This document shows positions 43,917 through 53,670 of a DNA stretch of 64,000 bases, piece after piece. The notes under the pieces are model-generated. The model saw only the letters and a list, made by a program, of their open reading frames with translations. It was not told where the DNA came from and made no database searches. Positions within the stretch are counted from its first letter, which is position 1; each line of letters starts with the position of its first letter. The DNA lies in contig NZ_AULE01000024.1 of NCBI RefSeq assembly GCF_000425125.1, positions 1-64,000 on the forward strand, given 5' to 3'. The position numbers were made by a program, and so were the translations under genes. The DNA comes from Paenibacillus taiwanensis DSM 18679. Lineage in GTDB: Bacteria; Bacillota; Bacilli; Paenibacillales; Paenibacillaceae.

Positions 43917-45620
43917 TTATTCCAAATAGCCGCGATCGAAATGAATCATGCCTTGATAGTCGATAAACACGCCTTTCACATTAGGCTTCGTGAGACCCAC
44001 GGAAGTGTAATAGTAGATCGGAAGAATAGCTTGCTCGTCTTCGATAAGAATTTTCTCCGCTTGCGCCATCAAATCCATACGCTCCTTGGCATCCATCGAG
44101 GTCTTCGCTTTTTTCAACAATTCATCATACTTAGGGTTGCTAAAGCCAATATCGTTATTGCCGCCGCCTGTCATATACAGATCAAGGAATGACATGGGAT
44201 CATTGTAGTCAGTAGACCAGCCTGCACGTGCAACTTGATAGTTCAAGTTCGTACGGTTTTTCAAGAATACGGCCCACTCTTGATTTTGAATCTTCACTTT
44301 AACGTTAAGGTTTTTACTCCACATATCAGCGATTGCCTGAGCAATCTTTTTGTGCTTGTCGTTCGTATTGTAAGCCAGATCAAATTCTAGTGTGGTTAGT
44401 CCCTCTTCTTGCAGCCCCTCTTGTAATATCTTTTTGGCTTCTTCCACGTTTTCCTGGAAGTAATTATCTTTTACTTCGGAACGGTATTCGCCATTTAGTC
44501 CGGCGATCCCTGGTGATACGATTCCGAATGCAGGAAGTTCTCCGCTTAATGTGACTTTGTCTATGAGCAGCTGACGGTTGATCGCCATAGATAAGGCACG
44601 ACGTATTTTCTTATTGGAGAAAGGTTTCTGCTTATTGTTAAACAAATAGTAATAAGAAGAAGCTACCCCTTTAATATGAAGCTCATCCTTCTTGGTTTGT
44701 TGAAGGACTGGAATTTGTTCAGTAGGAATTTCACCGGTTGGCATACCGCTGTAATCAAGTACGTTAGTTTCATACATGTTAAGCTCAGACGAGCCCTCAG
44801 ATACGATAGACACTTGTACTTTCGTAAATTTAACTTCGTCTTTGGCGTAGTAGTTATCATTTTTAGCCAATTCAAGGGAAGATTGTTTTACCCATTTGCT
44901 TACTTTGAAGGGCCCATTTGAAATAATTGAATTAGCATCGGAAGCCCATTTTGGATTGCTTTTTACAGATTGATGTACAGGGAAAAAAGTTTGGAATGAC
45001 AATAAGCTTAAGAAATAAGCTGTCGGACTTTCTAATTGGACTTCAAGTGTGTTGGCGTCAAGCGCTTTTACACCGACTTCGTTCGGGTCTGTAATTTTAG
45101 TTTTGGTGTAGGCAGCATCTTTATGTTTATTGTACCCTTCGGCGTTCTTGATGTAGTAAAGTTGGTAGGCGTAAGGAGGAGCGGGTTGAAAATCAGGGTC
45201 TAGCACTCGTTTCCAAGCGAATTCGAAGTCATTTGCGGTGACAGGGTCGCCGTTGGACCATTTGGCGTCTTTACGGAGATGGAAGGTATATTTGGTCCCA
45301 TCGGGAGAGATCTCCCATTTCTCAGCAGTACCCTCGAGCGGTTTTCCATTCTCATCAGAACGTGTCAAACCTTCAAATACGGCTCCAAGCAAAGCAAACG
45401 AGGTGGAATCCTGGGCTTGACCCGGGTCTAGAGATGGCGGCTCTGAAATTGAATTAAAGCGGAATACTTGCTCTTTGGCGGGTTCATTTTTGTTTTCATT
45501 TGATTTTTGTTCGTTCTTTGCCTCTTCTTTGGCTGGTGTGGAGCTGCCTCCGCAAGCGCTTACAAACGCACTTACTGCCAATAGCAACGTCAGGACTAGC
45601 AGCATGGATTTTTTTTTCAT
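43917..45620 (-). CDS. oppA: Oligopeptide-binding lipoprotein OppA (SBP_bac_5)
   Basis: 567 residues. The signal peptide ends in a VSAC lipobox with Cys23, followed by a Lys/Glu/Asn-rich linker. Family-5 features include SEPPSLDPGQAQDSTSFALLG near 60, KYTFHLRKDAKWSNGDPVTANDF near 110-132, and SNGPFKVSKWV near 240. It captures oligopeptides outside the membrane and hands them to OppBC. Homologous Opp systems also import signalling peptides that control competence and sporulation, so a sensing role is possible. It is the first gene of the minus-strand operon. Confidence 0.94.
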   Translation of the reverse strand: MKKKSMLLVLTLLLAVSAFVSACGGSSTPAKEEAKNEQKSNENKNEPAKEQVFRFNSISEPPSLDPGQAQDSTSFALLGAVFEGLTRSDENGKPLEGTAEKWEISPDGTKYTFHLRKDAKWSNGDPVTANDFEFAWKRVLDPDFQPAPPYAYQLYYIKNAEGYNKHKDAAYTKTKITDPNEVGVKALDANTLEVQLESPTAYFLSLLSFQTFFPVHQSVKSNPKWASDANSIISNGPFKVSKWVKQSSLELAKNDNYYAKDEVKFTKVQVSIVSEGSSELNMYETNVLDYSGMPTGEIPTEQIPVLQQTKKDELHIKGVASSYYYLFNNKQKPFSNKKIRRALSMAINRQLLIDKVTLSGELPAFGIVSPGIAGLNGEYRSEVKDNYFQENVEEAKKILQEGLQEEGLTTLEFDLAYNTNDKHKKIAQAIADMWSKNLNVKVKIQNQEWAVFLKNRTNLNYQVARAGWSTDYNDPMSFLDLYMTGGGNNDIGFSNPKYDELLKKAKTSMDAKERMDLMAQAEKILIEDEQAILPIYYYTSVGLTKPNVKGVFIDYQGMIHFDRGYLE

Positions 45621-46132
45621 GCTTTGTGTGTTCCCCTCTCTAGGTAATATCGTTGATAACCATCGTCAAATTACGCAAGGCTGTCTAGGCATCGAGGGAA
45701 ATAATTGACAGCTGGTTTGTACCATATAATAGCACATGCTTTTCTTTTCGTCTGCTCTTTTTTTCAAAAAAATTTTAAAAATGTCTACTCAACAGATGCA
45801 GTGATCCTTCAAGAGACGACAAAATTACAAAAAATATAAAAAAATATGTCATGCATTGTCGTATAATTGCGCAATCGCTGTAAAGCTTTAGATTGGAAAA
45901 ATATATAAGTGAACGTCGTTGAAGTATGGTTGTAGTCAGGTGAGTTGTAGCTATAAAATGTACAACTGAGCTATTGGAATGGACCAAAGGCGGACATCGC
46001 AGTAAGCTGATGATGAAGTCTCGGATGAAAATGGGAGGGGAGCGTCTGTTCGCAGTAGTGCTTCTTGCCTCGATGACCTCGTGCCGATATGTTCGCAGCC
46101 ACGGCACGATTTATCGTCATCGTTACGGTTAA
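45621..46132. other. Intergenic region upstream of oppA
   Basis: No gene is supported: one minus-strand frame (45775-46107) has no ribosome site or family resemblance. The oppA leader is at least 100 bases. AT-rich sequence around 45720-45790 may hold the promoter, but no clean -35/-10 pair was found. Confidence 0.4.
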
Positions 46133-46603
46133 TTACGAGCCTGCCTTGTCAGGTGTAATGGTGACAGTCTTTGTAGGCGCATCCCAATTGCAGTGGAGTT
46201 GGAAAACTTGCTGAAGCAGCGCCAAGGGGATGTACGTACGGTTAGTTAGCAGGAGCGGCTTGGTTGTAAGGGTAACATCTTTCCCGTTTACTTTTAAAAC
46301 GTCAGATTTAGTGTTCCAAGTCACGTTGACATGTCTATTCTCAATGGACACTGTTTGTGTACTGATCGACCAGCGAACAACAGCTTGTATGAGAGGAGCA
46401 GCATCTTTAGCTGGGATATAGGTCATGCCGTTTATAATCTTGAAGTCTTCTGCTTTGATCCGGCCTTCTGCTGTAACAATCACAACTTGGGGGACAACAG
46501 AAGTCGATAGCTTTGCGCTGTACGTGGCGGCAGCATGTCCATGCACAGGTATAAGGGTAAAAAATAATAGGAGCGCTATAATTGAGGCTAATGTTTTGTG
46601 CAT
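46133..46603 (-). CDS. Stalk-domain protein (copper amine oxidase N-terminal-like)
   Basis: 156 residues from the ATG after AAGGAGGTATTTACT; 21 further codons upstream are rejected. A signal peptide (hydrophobic IIALLLFFTLIPVHGHAA) precedes a stalk domain with two repeats of the (I/K)NGMTYIPAKDAAPLI, LTNRTYIPLALLQQVF type, as in PF07833. This domain is common in Paenibacillus secreted proteins and is thought to aid wall attachment or protein contacts. No catalytic domain is attached. It is a single gene. Confidence 0.82.
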   Translation of the reverse strand: MHKTLASIIALLLFFTLIPVHGHAAATYSAKLSTSVVPQVVIVTAEGRIKAEDFKIINGMTYIPAKDAAPLIQAVVRWSISTQTVSIENRHVNVTWNTKSDVLKVNGKDVTLTTKPLLLTNRTYIPLALLQQVFQLHCNWDAPTKTVTITPDKAGS

Positions 46604-47045
46604 AGTAAATACCTCCTTATCGTTTAAACGAGGCAATTGCCCAAAAAGTTTCGCAAATGGGAACATTAGTAACTGTTAATTGTTTCCATTGTGGAGAAAT
46701 AGTGTTCACCCTACATTTTCCGTGGGATACATCACGTGATTGGGTTGAGCTTTTATATGTTTTGGACTTTTAAAAGGAATACACGTAATAAATATGTGCA
46801 GTTGAATATTTCCATTTCTTTGCGTAAAATCTAGTTTATTGAGTTTCACACGTGTGGGAGAATGATGTAATCACGGCATACTAGTTTAATAGTGGGAGCG
46901 TGAGGCTACATTTAAATTTCATGGTGGCAGCATTTTTGGTTTCCGTATACCCATCGTATATCCGTATAGTAGAAACTCGATCCAGAATTGAACAGTGAGA
47001 AGTAGATATTTCGTGATAGCTGAGCCTATAAAAGGAGATTGAAAT
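46604..47045. other. Intergenic region between divergent genes
   Basis: No gene is seen. CACACGTGTG (46847-46856) is a perfect 10-base palindrome of possible regulatory use. No strong promoter pair was identified. Confidence 0.35.
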
Positions 47046-47858
47046 ATGTTTCAAGACCTACATCACAGCATTCAAGACATTTTAAAATTATATATGGAAT
47101 TGATAGATGAAGTCCAGCCAGGTTTACTCGAAGGCTTATACATATACGGGTCTGTAGCGATGGGCGATTATTCCTTGCAGCTTAGTGATATAGACTTTAT
47201 TGCTATAACACGTCAACGCATGGGCAATGAGCATATTTTAGCAGTAGAGGAAGTACATCGCAAGGTGCGAAGGGCTTATAAGAAGCCCAACTTAAACGGG
47301 ATTTATATCACATGGGCGGAGTTGGGGAAGAGAGCCGAAGAAGTGGAGCCTTTCCCGTATTATTGTGAGGAACGAATGCACCATGCTGGTTATTTTGAAA
47401 TGAACTTGGTCACTTGGTACGGACTTAAGACACACGGGATTACCTTGATTGGGCCAACTACAGACGAACTGCCGTATGAAGTCAGTTGGCAGCAATTAAT
47501 TCAAGATATGCAGCATAACTTACAAACCTATTGGAAGTCGTGGATCAAGCGCTCACGCTATGTGCTAAAGGATAGATTGGGCTTGTATTTATTCCGCTCT
47601 CAAGTTGAATGGGGAGTCTTAGGCATTAGTCGATTATATTATACATTTAAGGAACAAGATATTACGTCAAAACGATTGGCAGGACAATACGCGCTGCGAG
47701 TCGTTCCCGAACAGTGGCATCCCATTATTAAAGATGCTATCGCCTATCGTGAGGGGATACGAGGTTCTAGTTATCGTTCACGTGCGATACGAAAAGCAGA
47801 TGCGTTAAGTTATATGGAATACATCATATCTCAATGTGCAAAGGAGGAAAGCCAGTAA
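47046..47858 (+). CDS. Nucleotidyltransferase with aminoglycoside adenylyltransferase-like C-terminal domain
   Basis: 270 residues, similar in size and plan to ANT(9)/AadA-type enzymes. The catalytic motif GS-(x)n-D-x-D lies at 35-50 (GSVAMGDY then SDIDF). The C-terminal helical region (about 140-260: LQTYWKSWIKRSR, VEWGVLGISRLYYTF) matches the family's second domain. These enzymes transfer AMP to a hydroxyl group, often on spectinomycin or streptomycin, but many chromosomal relatives (DUF4111) have unknown substrates. Resistance cannot be claimed from this sequence. AAAGGAGATTGAAAT gives the start. Confidence 0.8.
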   Translation: MFQDLHHSIQDILKLYMELIDEVQPGLLEGLYIYGSVAMGDYSLQLSDIDFIAITRQRMGNEHILAVEEVHRKVRRAYKKPNLNGIYITWAELGKRAEEVEPFPYYCEERMHHAGYFEMNLVTWYGLKTHGITLIGPTTDELPYEVSWQQLIQDMQHNLQTYWKSWIKRSRYVLKDRLGLYLFRSQVEWGVLGISRLYYTFKEQDITSKRLAGQYALRVVPEQWHPIIKDAIAYREGIRGSSYRSRAIRKADALSYMEYIISQCAKEESQ

Positions 47859-47926
47859 GCCAACTAGTCATTTTCTATTCGAAGTTAAAGTTGTCGCTCA
47901 GGAAAAGTAGTGAATGGATAAAAGTA

Positions 47927-47950
47927 AAGGAGCATCCAAAGATGCTCCTT
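47927..47950. terminator. Bidirectional terminator
   Basis: A perfect 10-bp stem AAGGAGCATC/GATGCTCCTT around CAAA lies between the nucleotidyltransferase (+) and helD (-). Confidence 0.8.
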
Positions 47951-47964
47951 GTCAGGCAAGTTTG

Positions 47965-50139
47965 TTACCAAGTTGTATGCAGTGTCCACTCGTCATCCGT
48001 GTCTGGGATAAGTGGGCTGAGTTTGCCATCCACACATAAGGTTAAATGGTGAAGTGCGCGTGTACACCCAACGTATAGCAGCCGCGCTTCTAAAGGATTA
48101 ATGCCATAGTGCGTCTCGTTGGCATGTGTAACGATGACAGCATCGAATTCCAGTCCCTTTGACAAATATACAGGAAGAACAGAGATGCCACCCTCATATT
48201 GCTGCTGTCGTCCATCGATGATATGAGCGTTAATTCCGCTGTCGGTTAGCTTTTCATGCCACAAACGTGCCTCATCAGTCGTCCGAGTCAAGATGGCCGT
48301 GGTCTGATATCCAGAAGTTTGATGGCGCTGTAGCTCATCTATGACCCAGCTAGCAAGCCGGTCTGCATGTGTATGCAGCACTTGGACTTTCTGACCGCCT
48401 CGGAATACAGGCTCTGCAAGCATTGTGGTGTTAACCCCACGTTTTAATATCGTATTGGCAAAATGGATAATTTCCATTGTAGAACGATAGCTTCTGGTCA
48501 AAGCATAATAAGCGGAATCATCAGCAGGGAATGCTGCACGCATTTCCTGCCAATCCTCAATCCCTGCGTAGGCATGAATTCCTTGCGATAAGTCCCCGAG
48601 TACCGTAAAGGAATGACTGCGGACCATCTGGTCAAGCAGTGCCACTTGCAGCGGGGAAAAGTCTTGAGCTTCATCGATAACGATATGATCAAACCGCTCG
48701 GCAGACGCTACGCCATGCAAACGAATATGCAAATATGCTAACGTGGCCAAATCCTCATGTTTGATGACGGCACGTTTTAGATCGGCAAGCGTCTGTTTGC
48801 GCACTGCTGCGGGGATCCGATCTTTGAAGGTATCGTCTTGCAGCAATTGTTTGTACAATTGAACAACGTTGGCGTTTGGCCACCTTTTTAAATAAGCTTT
48901 AAGTTTAGCAGTGGATTTTTTCTTTTTATCTTGAAGCTTTGTTTTGTTTCGTTCTTGTTTGAGTTCCATTTCCATCCAACGTTGGATGCGAGCAGTCACT
49001 CTTTCTAATCGTTTGGCAGGCTCATAAGATCGATATTCTTGATTAAACCAGTGGGCGATATCACGTCGCGATAGCACTCCGCCTTCCCAAGGGGAGAAGT
49101 CTCCTTCGGGTATCGCGCTTTCAACCCAATGTAAAATGAGCTCATCCAGCATTTCCATCCATGCAAGCGAGCCCTTGAATCGTCCCGAACTGTCCATGCT
49201 ATCGGTTGGACGCTCCTCTAAGGAGCCGTACCAACGTTCTACTTCTTCCATTGATGAAGCTAACTGCACCTGATGATGCAAATCCGCTAATTCAAGTGCC
49301 CAATCTGCAAACGTACGCTGCTGAATGTTGCCAACACCAAGTTCGGGAAGTACATCGCTTATATAGTCGAGAAACATACGGTTAGGCGCGAAAATAATCA
49401 TCCGTTCCGCATGAATTTGTTCATGATACTGATAGAGCAAATAAGCCAGACGATGCAGTGCTACAGTGGTCTTACCACTTCCTGCAACCCCTTGAATAAA
49501 TAAGGCTTTGTTCTTAGGTGCACGGATAATGGCATCCTGCTCGGCTTGGATTGTGGATACGATATCACGCAGCCGATTATCTTTATTCTCGCCTAAGCGA
49601 TACACTAGAAATTCATCTGTAACATGGTCTTCACCTTGTTCACGATTATAAGTATCAACGACACGTTGAAGCTGCTCATTGCGGATGACAAGGTTACGTT
49701 TGAGGTGCACATCCGCCGTTATCGTGCCCTCAGGTGCTTCATAAGCGGCTGCTTCATCACCGCCCGTAAAGGAATAAAACAAGCTGGCTACAGGAGCACG
49801 CCAATCCACAACGAGGGGATACAGAGACGCAGCCTTTTTAACACCCGCGTTATGCTGAAGTTCGTGCGTATCGACGCCTTGCTTGCCAATATAAAGCGGC
49901 ATAATTTCATCCCGATTTTGTTCACGAATGTTCATTTTACCAAAGTAAGGCTCTTTTGCCGCACGTTTTAACCGTTGACGACGCTGTTCGCGAGTATCCT
50001 CCAATACTTGCTCTGTGAAATCATGACCTGTGTAGACCGGAATGCGTTGCAGTGCTTCATATTGCTGATTGATCTCCAGGAGTGTCTGCTCAAGTCGCTG
50101 TTGCTCTTCTTGATAGGCACTTTGAAATGTGTCACTCAC
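47965..50139 (-). CDS. helD: HelD, RNA polymerase recycling ATPase
   Basis: 724 residues, close to B. subtilis HelD. The N-terminal coiled coil (about 1-65), which enters the RNA polymerase secondary channel in known structures, precedes VDWRAPVASLFYSF (111-124). Superfamily-1 helicase motifs follow: Walker A GVAGSGKTT (217-225), IVIDEAQDFSPLQ (motif II), GDLSQGIHA (motif III), RSYRST (motif IV). HelD releases stalled RNA polymerase from DNA using ATP. Start GTG with GGAGG nine bases earlier. No helicase activity is expected. It is a single gene. Confidence 0.92.
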   Translation of the reverse strand: MSDTFQSAYQEEQQRLEQTLLEINQQYEALQRIPVYTGHDFTEQVLEDTREQRRQRLKRAAKEPYFGKMNIREQNRDEIMPLYIGKQGVDTHELQHNAGVKKAASLYPLVVDWRAPVASLFYSFTGGDEAAAYEAPEGTITADVHLKRNLVIRNEQLQRVVDTYNREQGEDHVTDEFLVYRLGENKDNRLRDIVSTIQAEQDAIIRAPKNKALFIQGVAGSGKTTVALHRLAYLLYQYHEQIHAERMIIFAPNRMFLDYISDVLPELGVGNIQQRTFADWALELADLHHQVQLASSMEEVERWYGSLEERPTDSMDSSGRFKGSLAWMEMLDELILHWVESAIPEGDFSPWEGGVLSRRDIAHWFNQEYRSYEPAKRLERVTARIQRWMEMELKQERNKTKLQDKKKKSTAKLKAYLKRWPNANVVQLYKQLLQDDTFKDRIPAAVRKQTLADLKRAVIKHEDLATLAYLHIRLHGVASAERFDHIVIDEAQDFSPLQVALLDQMVRSHSFTVLGDLSQGIHAYAGIEDWQEMRAAFPADDSAYYALTRSYRSTMEIIHFANTILKRGVNTTMLAEPVFRGGQKVQVLHTHADRLASWVIDELQRHQTSGYQTTAILTRTTDEARLWHEKLTDSGINAHIIDGRQQQYEGGISVLPVYLSKGLEFDAVIVTHANETHYGINPLEARLLYVGCTRALHHLTLCVDGKLSPLIPDTDDEWTLHTTW

Positions 50140-50484
50140 CTTCAGTTACCTCCTAAGAATAATGGTCGTCCATTTTATCATGACATAATCTACAAAATGG
50201 AAACAGGAACTCACTATATCATACTGGTGAGGGGCTAGCAACTCATTCCTCTTCTGTAAATGAGATGGGAAGCAGAACGAGATAGCGAACGCCTAGCTAT
50301 CGTGCGGCCAGCAGAGTAAACGATCAAATCAATTTGCATAGGTATGTAAGTCTTGAATGCGCTTACTTTGAGGAGTACAATGAAGCTTGAGTCCATTACA
50401 CAAACATGCGAATCAGTGAAAGGGCAAGGGTAGTTCTAATTGTGAGCGATAACTCGTTGTTGGTACAGGGAGGAGAGAACCGAA
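50140..50484. other. Intergenic region between divergent genes
   Basis: No family-like gene is seen. A 17-codon frame with GAGGAG four bases before its ATG (50380-50433, MKLESITQTCESVKGQG) is a possible leader or small peptide, unsupported otherwise. Confidence 0.35.
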
Positions 50485-51750
50485 TTGAACAACAAACCTT
50501 TACTTGTATTTCCCGTTATTAGTGACGTACATATTGGACCGGGAGATGAAGAAGAGCAGCACACTATGGATGTGCAAGAGCCGACGGATATTGAAAAATA
50601 TGCTGCTGCACTAAAGCTGCTGCGTCAATTAGCACCTGATCAGGACGTGCTGGTCATTGTGGGTGATCTGACCAATCAAGGGACGGTTCCAGAATACAAC
50701 CGTCATATGGAGACGTTAAGGGCTCATAAGCATCCTGATGCAGAGCTGTTGATTACGATCGGAAACCATGATTACTGGAACAACCTGCCGGTTCAAGAGG
50801 CGCAAGAACGGTTTCTACAAATGAGTGGGATGACGCATTTATACGAGCGTTATGTGATCAAGGGCTACCATTTTATTATGCTGGCAACGGAAGATGGTAC
50901 TACTCACGGGCGATATTCGCTTGATCAGATTGAATGGCTAAAGGCTCAATTGGCCCAGGCGGCGCAAGAGGGCCCAGAAAAGCCGATCTTTGTATTTTTA
51001 CATCAGCATATAGCGGATACAGTTTACGGCAGTGAAGACTGGGGAATTCAACACAATAAAGAAGCGTTGTATGAGGCGCTGCGCCCATTTCCCCAAGTTA
51101 TTACGTTTAGTGGTCATTCTCATTATCCGCTAAATGACCCAAGAAGTATTCATCAACGGGATTTTACATCTGTAGGTACAGGCTCGCTCCGATATATGGA
51201 GGTGGAGCAGGGTAGGATCCAAGGGGTACTGCCACTTAAAGGTAGTGAATTTAGTCAAGGACTCTTGGTTGAAGTTTATTGTGATAAGGTTCAAATTCGC
51301 CGGATTGACTTTTGTGAGCAGGCAGAAATTAGGGAGCCGTGGGAAGTTTCGATGCCATTTATCCCTTCGTCGTTTACATATACGGATAATCGCGACCAAA
51401 ACCCGCCCGTATTTCCGACAGATGCACGGCTATTGATTCAAAATAGGGACAAGAACGCATCTAGTTTAACTATTGCATGGAAGCAGGCTATCGACGATCA
51501 GCAGGTACATCATTATGAAATTCAATTGCTTGATGACGATGATCAATTGCTTCAACAATGGACGGCATTCTCGGAGTCCTACCGTTACACGATGCCAGAT
51601 CCGTTAGTTATCACCTTGCGTGATGTGCCGGATCTTCAAATATATCCGACTGCGAAATTAACGGTAAGAGCGGTAGACAGCTTTGGCAACAAAAGTGATG
51701 AGTGGTTGACATGTCGTGTGGAGGATGGGCACATACGGACTACGGGTTAG
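50485..51750 (+). CDS. Metallophosphoesterase with C-terminal beta domain
   Basis: 421 residues starting at TTG, eight bases after GGAGGAG. Calcineurin-like motifs are complete: DVHIG (14-18), VGDLTNQG (about 59-66), GNHDYW (about 92-97), FLHQHI (about 172-177) and SGHSHY (about 212-217), which hold two metal ions. The C-terminal third (about 310-415) is predicted beta-rich and FnIII-like, ending AVDSFGNKSDEW. There is no signal peptide, so a cytoplasmic location is likely despite the FnIII-like tail. The substrate, a phosphodiester or phosphomonoester, is unknown. Confidence 0.85.
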   Translation: MNNKPLLVFPVISDVHIGPGDEEEQHTMDVQEPTDIEKYAAALKLLRQLAPDQDVLVIVGDLTNQGTVPEYNRHMETLRAHKHPDAELLITIGNHDYWNNLPVQEAQERFLQMSGMTHLYERYVIKGYHFIMLATEDGTTHGRYSLDQIEWLKAQLAQAAQEGPEKPIFVFLHQHIADTVYGSEDWGIQHNKEALYEALRPFPQVITFSGHSHYPLNDPRSIHQRDFTSVGTGSLRYMEVEQGRIQGVLPLKGSEFSQGLLVEVYCDKVQIRRIDFCEQAEIREPWEVSMPFIPSSFTYTDNRDQNPPVFPTDARLLIQNRDKNASSLTIAWKQAIDDQQVHHYEIQLLDDDDQLLQQWTAFSESYRYTMPDPLVITLRDVPDLQIYPTAKLTVRAVDSFGNKSDEWLTCRVEDGHIRTTG

Positions 51751-51840
51751 CAAACTAGCGAACTTATTAGGACTTATAATGACTTATAAAGATACAGAGT
51801 ATGACGCTGGGTGACGCTTTAATCCTAATAACGCTTACAA

Positions 51841-51915
51841 AAAAAGACCGGGCAATCGTTATTCAACAGAGAGAGTATTAACTCTCCATTGGAAACGATG
51901 CTTACGGTCTTTTTT
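51841..51915 (+). terminator. Multi-stem terminator
   Basis: AAAAAGACCG pairs with CGGTCTTTTT at the outside, with GAGAGT/ACTCTC and CAATCGTT/AACGATG stems within. It ends in T residues and could also serve the converging deoD. Confidence 0.75.
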
Positions 51916-51935
51916 AGAGTTCGATAGCGAATGGA

Positions 51936-52646
51936 CTACCCTTGGCTTACAACAGTATCCAGTGCTACTTCGATCATTTGATTAAATGTAGTTTGGCGCT
52001 CTTGGGAAGAAGTAATTTCACCAGTCAAAATGTGATCGCTTACAGTCAGGAGCGACAAAGCTTGTACACGATACTTAGCTGCCAAAATGTACAATGCAGC
52101 AGTCTCCATCTCTACAGCCATAACACCGTATTGTCCTAATTTATTGTTTAATTCAGGACGCTCGGAGTAGAAATAGTCGGAAGAATGGATGTTGCCGACA
52201 CGAACATTCATATTACGTTCTTGCGAGATCATGTAAGCGGAATGCAGCAAATTAAAATCTGCAATCGGCGAGAAGGACAGATCGTCGAAGAAATGAGACA
52301 CGATGGAAGAATCTGTACAAACGCTTTGTGCCATAAGGACATCACGCAACTTCACATCTTCTTGAATCGCACCACACGTACCTACGCGAATAAGTGTTTT
52401 GCAGCCGTAGTCTTTAATCAATTCTGTTGCATAAATAGAGAAAGATGGTACACCCATCCCAGTACCTTGAACGGAAATGCGCTTGCCTTTGTATGTTCCA
52501 GTGTAACCGAACATGTTGCGGACATTGTTGTAGCATTGCGCGCCTTCTAGGAAGTTCTCAGCGATGTGTTTTGCGCGGAGCGGGTCTCCAGGTAGTAGAA
52601 CGGCTTCTGCAATTGCCCCATTTGGAGCTTCTAAATGAATACTCAT
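51936..52646 (-). CDS. deoD: Purine nucleoside phosphorylase, DeoD type
   Basis: 236 residues, the usual size of the hexameric high-molecular-mass PNP subunit. [16 protein letters not shown] (19-34), [16 protein letters not shown] near 61-76, RVGTCGAIQ near 87-95, [11 protein letters not shown] near 178-188 and [11 protein letters not shown] near 200-210 cover the phosphate, base and ribose sites. It splits purine nucleosides with phosphate to base plus ribose-1-phosphate. GGAGGAACGTT precedes the ATG. Its nearness to nupNOPQ indicates a nucleoside uptake and salvage module. Confidence 0.96.
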   Translation of the reverse strand: MSIHLEAPNGAIAEAVLLPGDPLRAKHIAENFLEGAQCYNNVRNMFGYTGTYKGKRISVQGTGMGVPSFSIYATELIKDYGCKTLIRVGTCGAIQEDVKLRDVLMAQSVCTDSSIVSHFFDDLSFSPIADFNLLHSAYMISQERNMNVRVGNIHSSDYFYSERPELNNKLGQYGVMAVEMETAALYILAAKYRVQALSLLTVSDHILTGEITSSQERQTTFNQMIEVALDTVVSQG

Positions 52647-52759
52647 AACGTTCCTCCGTTTCGTTGTCGTCAGTTGTCGTATGAAGCGTTATATGCGACT
52701 GAACGGGCATACTACGTTAGCTTTACACGTTCGAATCGAATTAATTCGAGGTTATCACG

Positions 52760-52774
52760 ATTGTTGTCAACAAT
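52760..52774 (-). promoter_or_regulatory. Perfect dyad upstream of deoD
   Basis: ATTGTTG-T-CAACAAT is a perfect 7-1-7 palindrome that overlaps a TTGACA on the minus strand about 120 bases before deoD. A 12-base palindrome CGAATTAATTCG (52737-52748) lies beside it. This is a probable operator; the regulator is not known. Confidence 0.5.
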
Positions 52775-52813
52775 TCCGTAACGAGGAGGGGATTCATTTT
52801 GTGATTTTGGTTA

Positions 52814-52852
52814 CAAAAAAAAGGTCAGGGGCGTCACTGCATCAGGACGCCC
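52814..52852 (-). terminator. Terminator of the Crp/Fnr gene
   Basis: On the minus strand GGGCGTC pairs with GACGCCC, followed by CTGACC and an eight-T run. Confidence 0.78.
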
Positions 52853-52929
52853 TTTAACATACAATAAACCTAGACATATGAAAGCGCTTCACAGTATTTG
52901 ACAGTTGGTGTGTCCTCTACATGATTTCG

Positions 52930-53670
52930 CTAGGGGAGCAGGCATTGGTTCGTATCATCCCCACGCCAACGTCTCTGCTTAGGATGTGCAACATCCGAGT
53001 CGTAGAGGTCTATAAGCCGTTGAATGTCTACAATTGTAATCGTTTTTTGTTTCATCTCAATTAATCCGTCATCTTGAAATTCTTTAATAATTTTGGATAA
53101 CGATTCACGGGTTACCCCAATCATGTTAGCGAATACATGATGAGTCAGTTTAAAATTAATTCGGATTCGACCTTTTTCTTCAATGCCTAAGTTATAGGCA
53201 AGGTCAAGCAGCATATTAGCCACTTTGCGGCGGACATCCATATAAGATAAGTATACAACCTTGCGGTTTAACACACGAATGTGGTCGACAAGCTGACAAT
53301 AAGCTTTACGCAGCACCGAAGGGTATTGTTCGGCAATGGCTAGGAATTCATCACGTGACAGCAGCCAAGCGTGAACCGTCTCCATCGCTTCTACGGAAGC
53401 AATCCGAGAATAGTCGGTATAGATGGCTTCAAGTTCGCCAACCGCTTCACCAGGAAAGAAGAAATTAAAAATAATTTCTTTATCTTCCTGAATGCTGAAT
53501 ACTTTTACCGATCCTGACCGCAAAATAAACACATCACGGCTAGTATCATCCTCGTAAATTAGAGTGTGGTTCTTGTTAAATATTCTATGCTTCAACTTCG
53601 GCAGTATCGCATGCAGCGCTTCGTCCGGAAGATCTTGAAAGTAGAATACCTGACGTAAGTCATTAATCAT
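52930..53670 (-). CDS. Crp/Fnr-family transcription regulator
   Basis: 246 residues from the ATG after AAGGATGG; 13 upstream codons are rejected. The N-terminal cyclic-nucleotide-binding-type barrel (about 10-115) shows FNKNHTLIYEDD, VFILRSGSVKVF and FFPGEAVGELE. The C-terminal HTH_Crp (about 145-225) reads LTHHVFANMIGVTRESLSKIIKEF. No cysteine cluster for an Fe-S centre is present at the N-terminus, so it is not a classical Fnr. The ligand is unknown. It diverges from the nupNOPQ operon and may regulate it. The intergenic gap is 263 bases. Confidence 0.88.
   Translation of the reverse strand: MINDLRQVFYFQDLPDEALHAILPKLKHRIFNKNHTLIYEDDTSRDVFILRSGSVKVFSIQEDKEIIFNFFFPGEAVGELEAIYTDYSRIASVEAMETVHAWLLSRDEFLAIAEQYPSVLRKAYCQLVDHIRVLNRKVVYLSYMDVRRKVANMLLDLAYNLGIEEKGRIRINFKLTHHVFANMIGVTRESLSKIIKEFQDDGLIEMKQKTITIVDIQRLIDLYDSDVAHPKQRRWRGDDTNQCLLP

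Noticed and set aside
45775-46107. 110-codon minus-strand frame upstream of oppA
   Set aside because: No ribosome site, unusual amino acid composition and no recognisable motif; treated as chance.
47046-47858. Naming the nucleotidyltransferase a spectinomycin or streptomycin resistance gene
   Set aside because: The fold and catalytic motif fit, but the substrate cannot be inferred and there is no resistance context.
52877-52892. cre site TGAAAGCGCTTCA between deoD and the Crp/Fnr gene
   Set aside because: It lacks one base relative to the cre palindrome and lies just downstream of the Crp/Fnr gene, outside any recognisable promoter.
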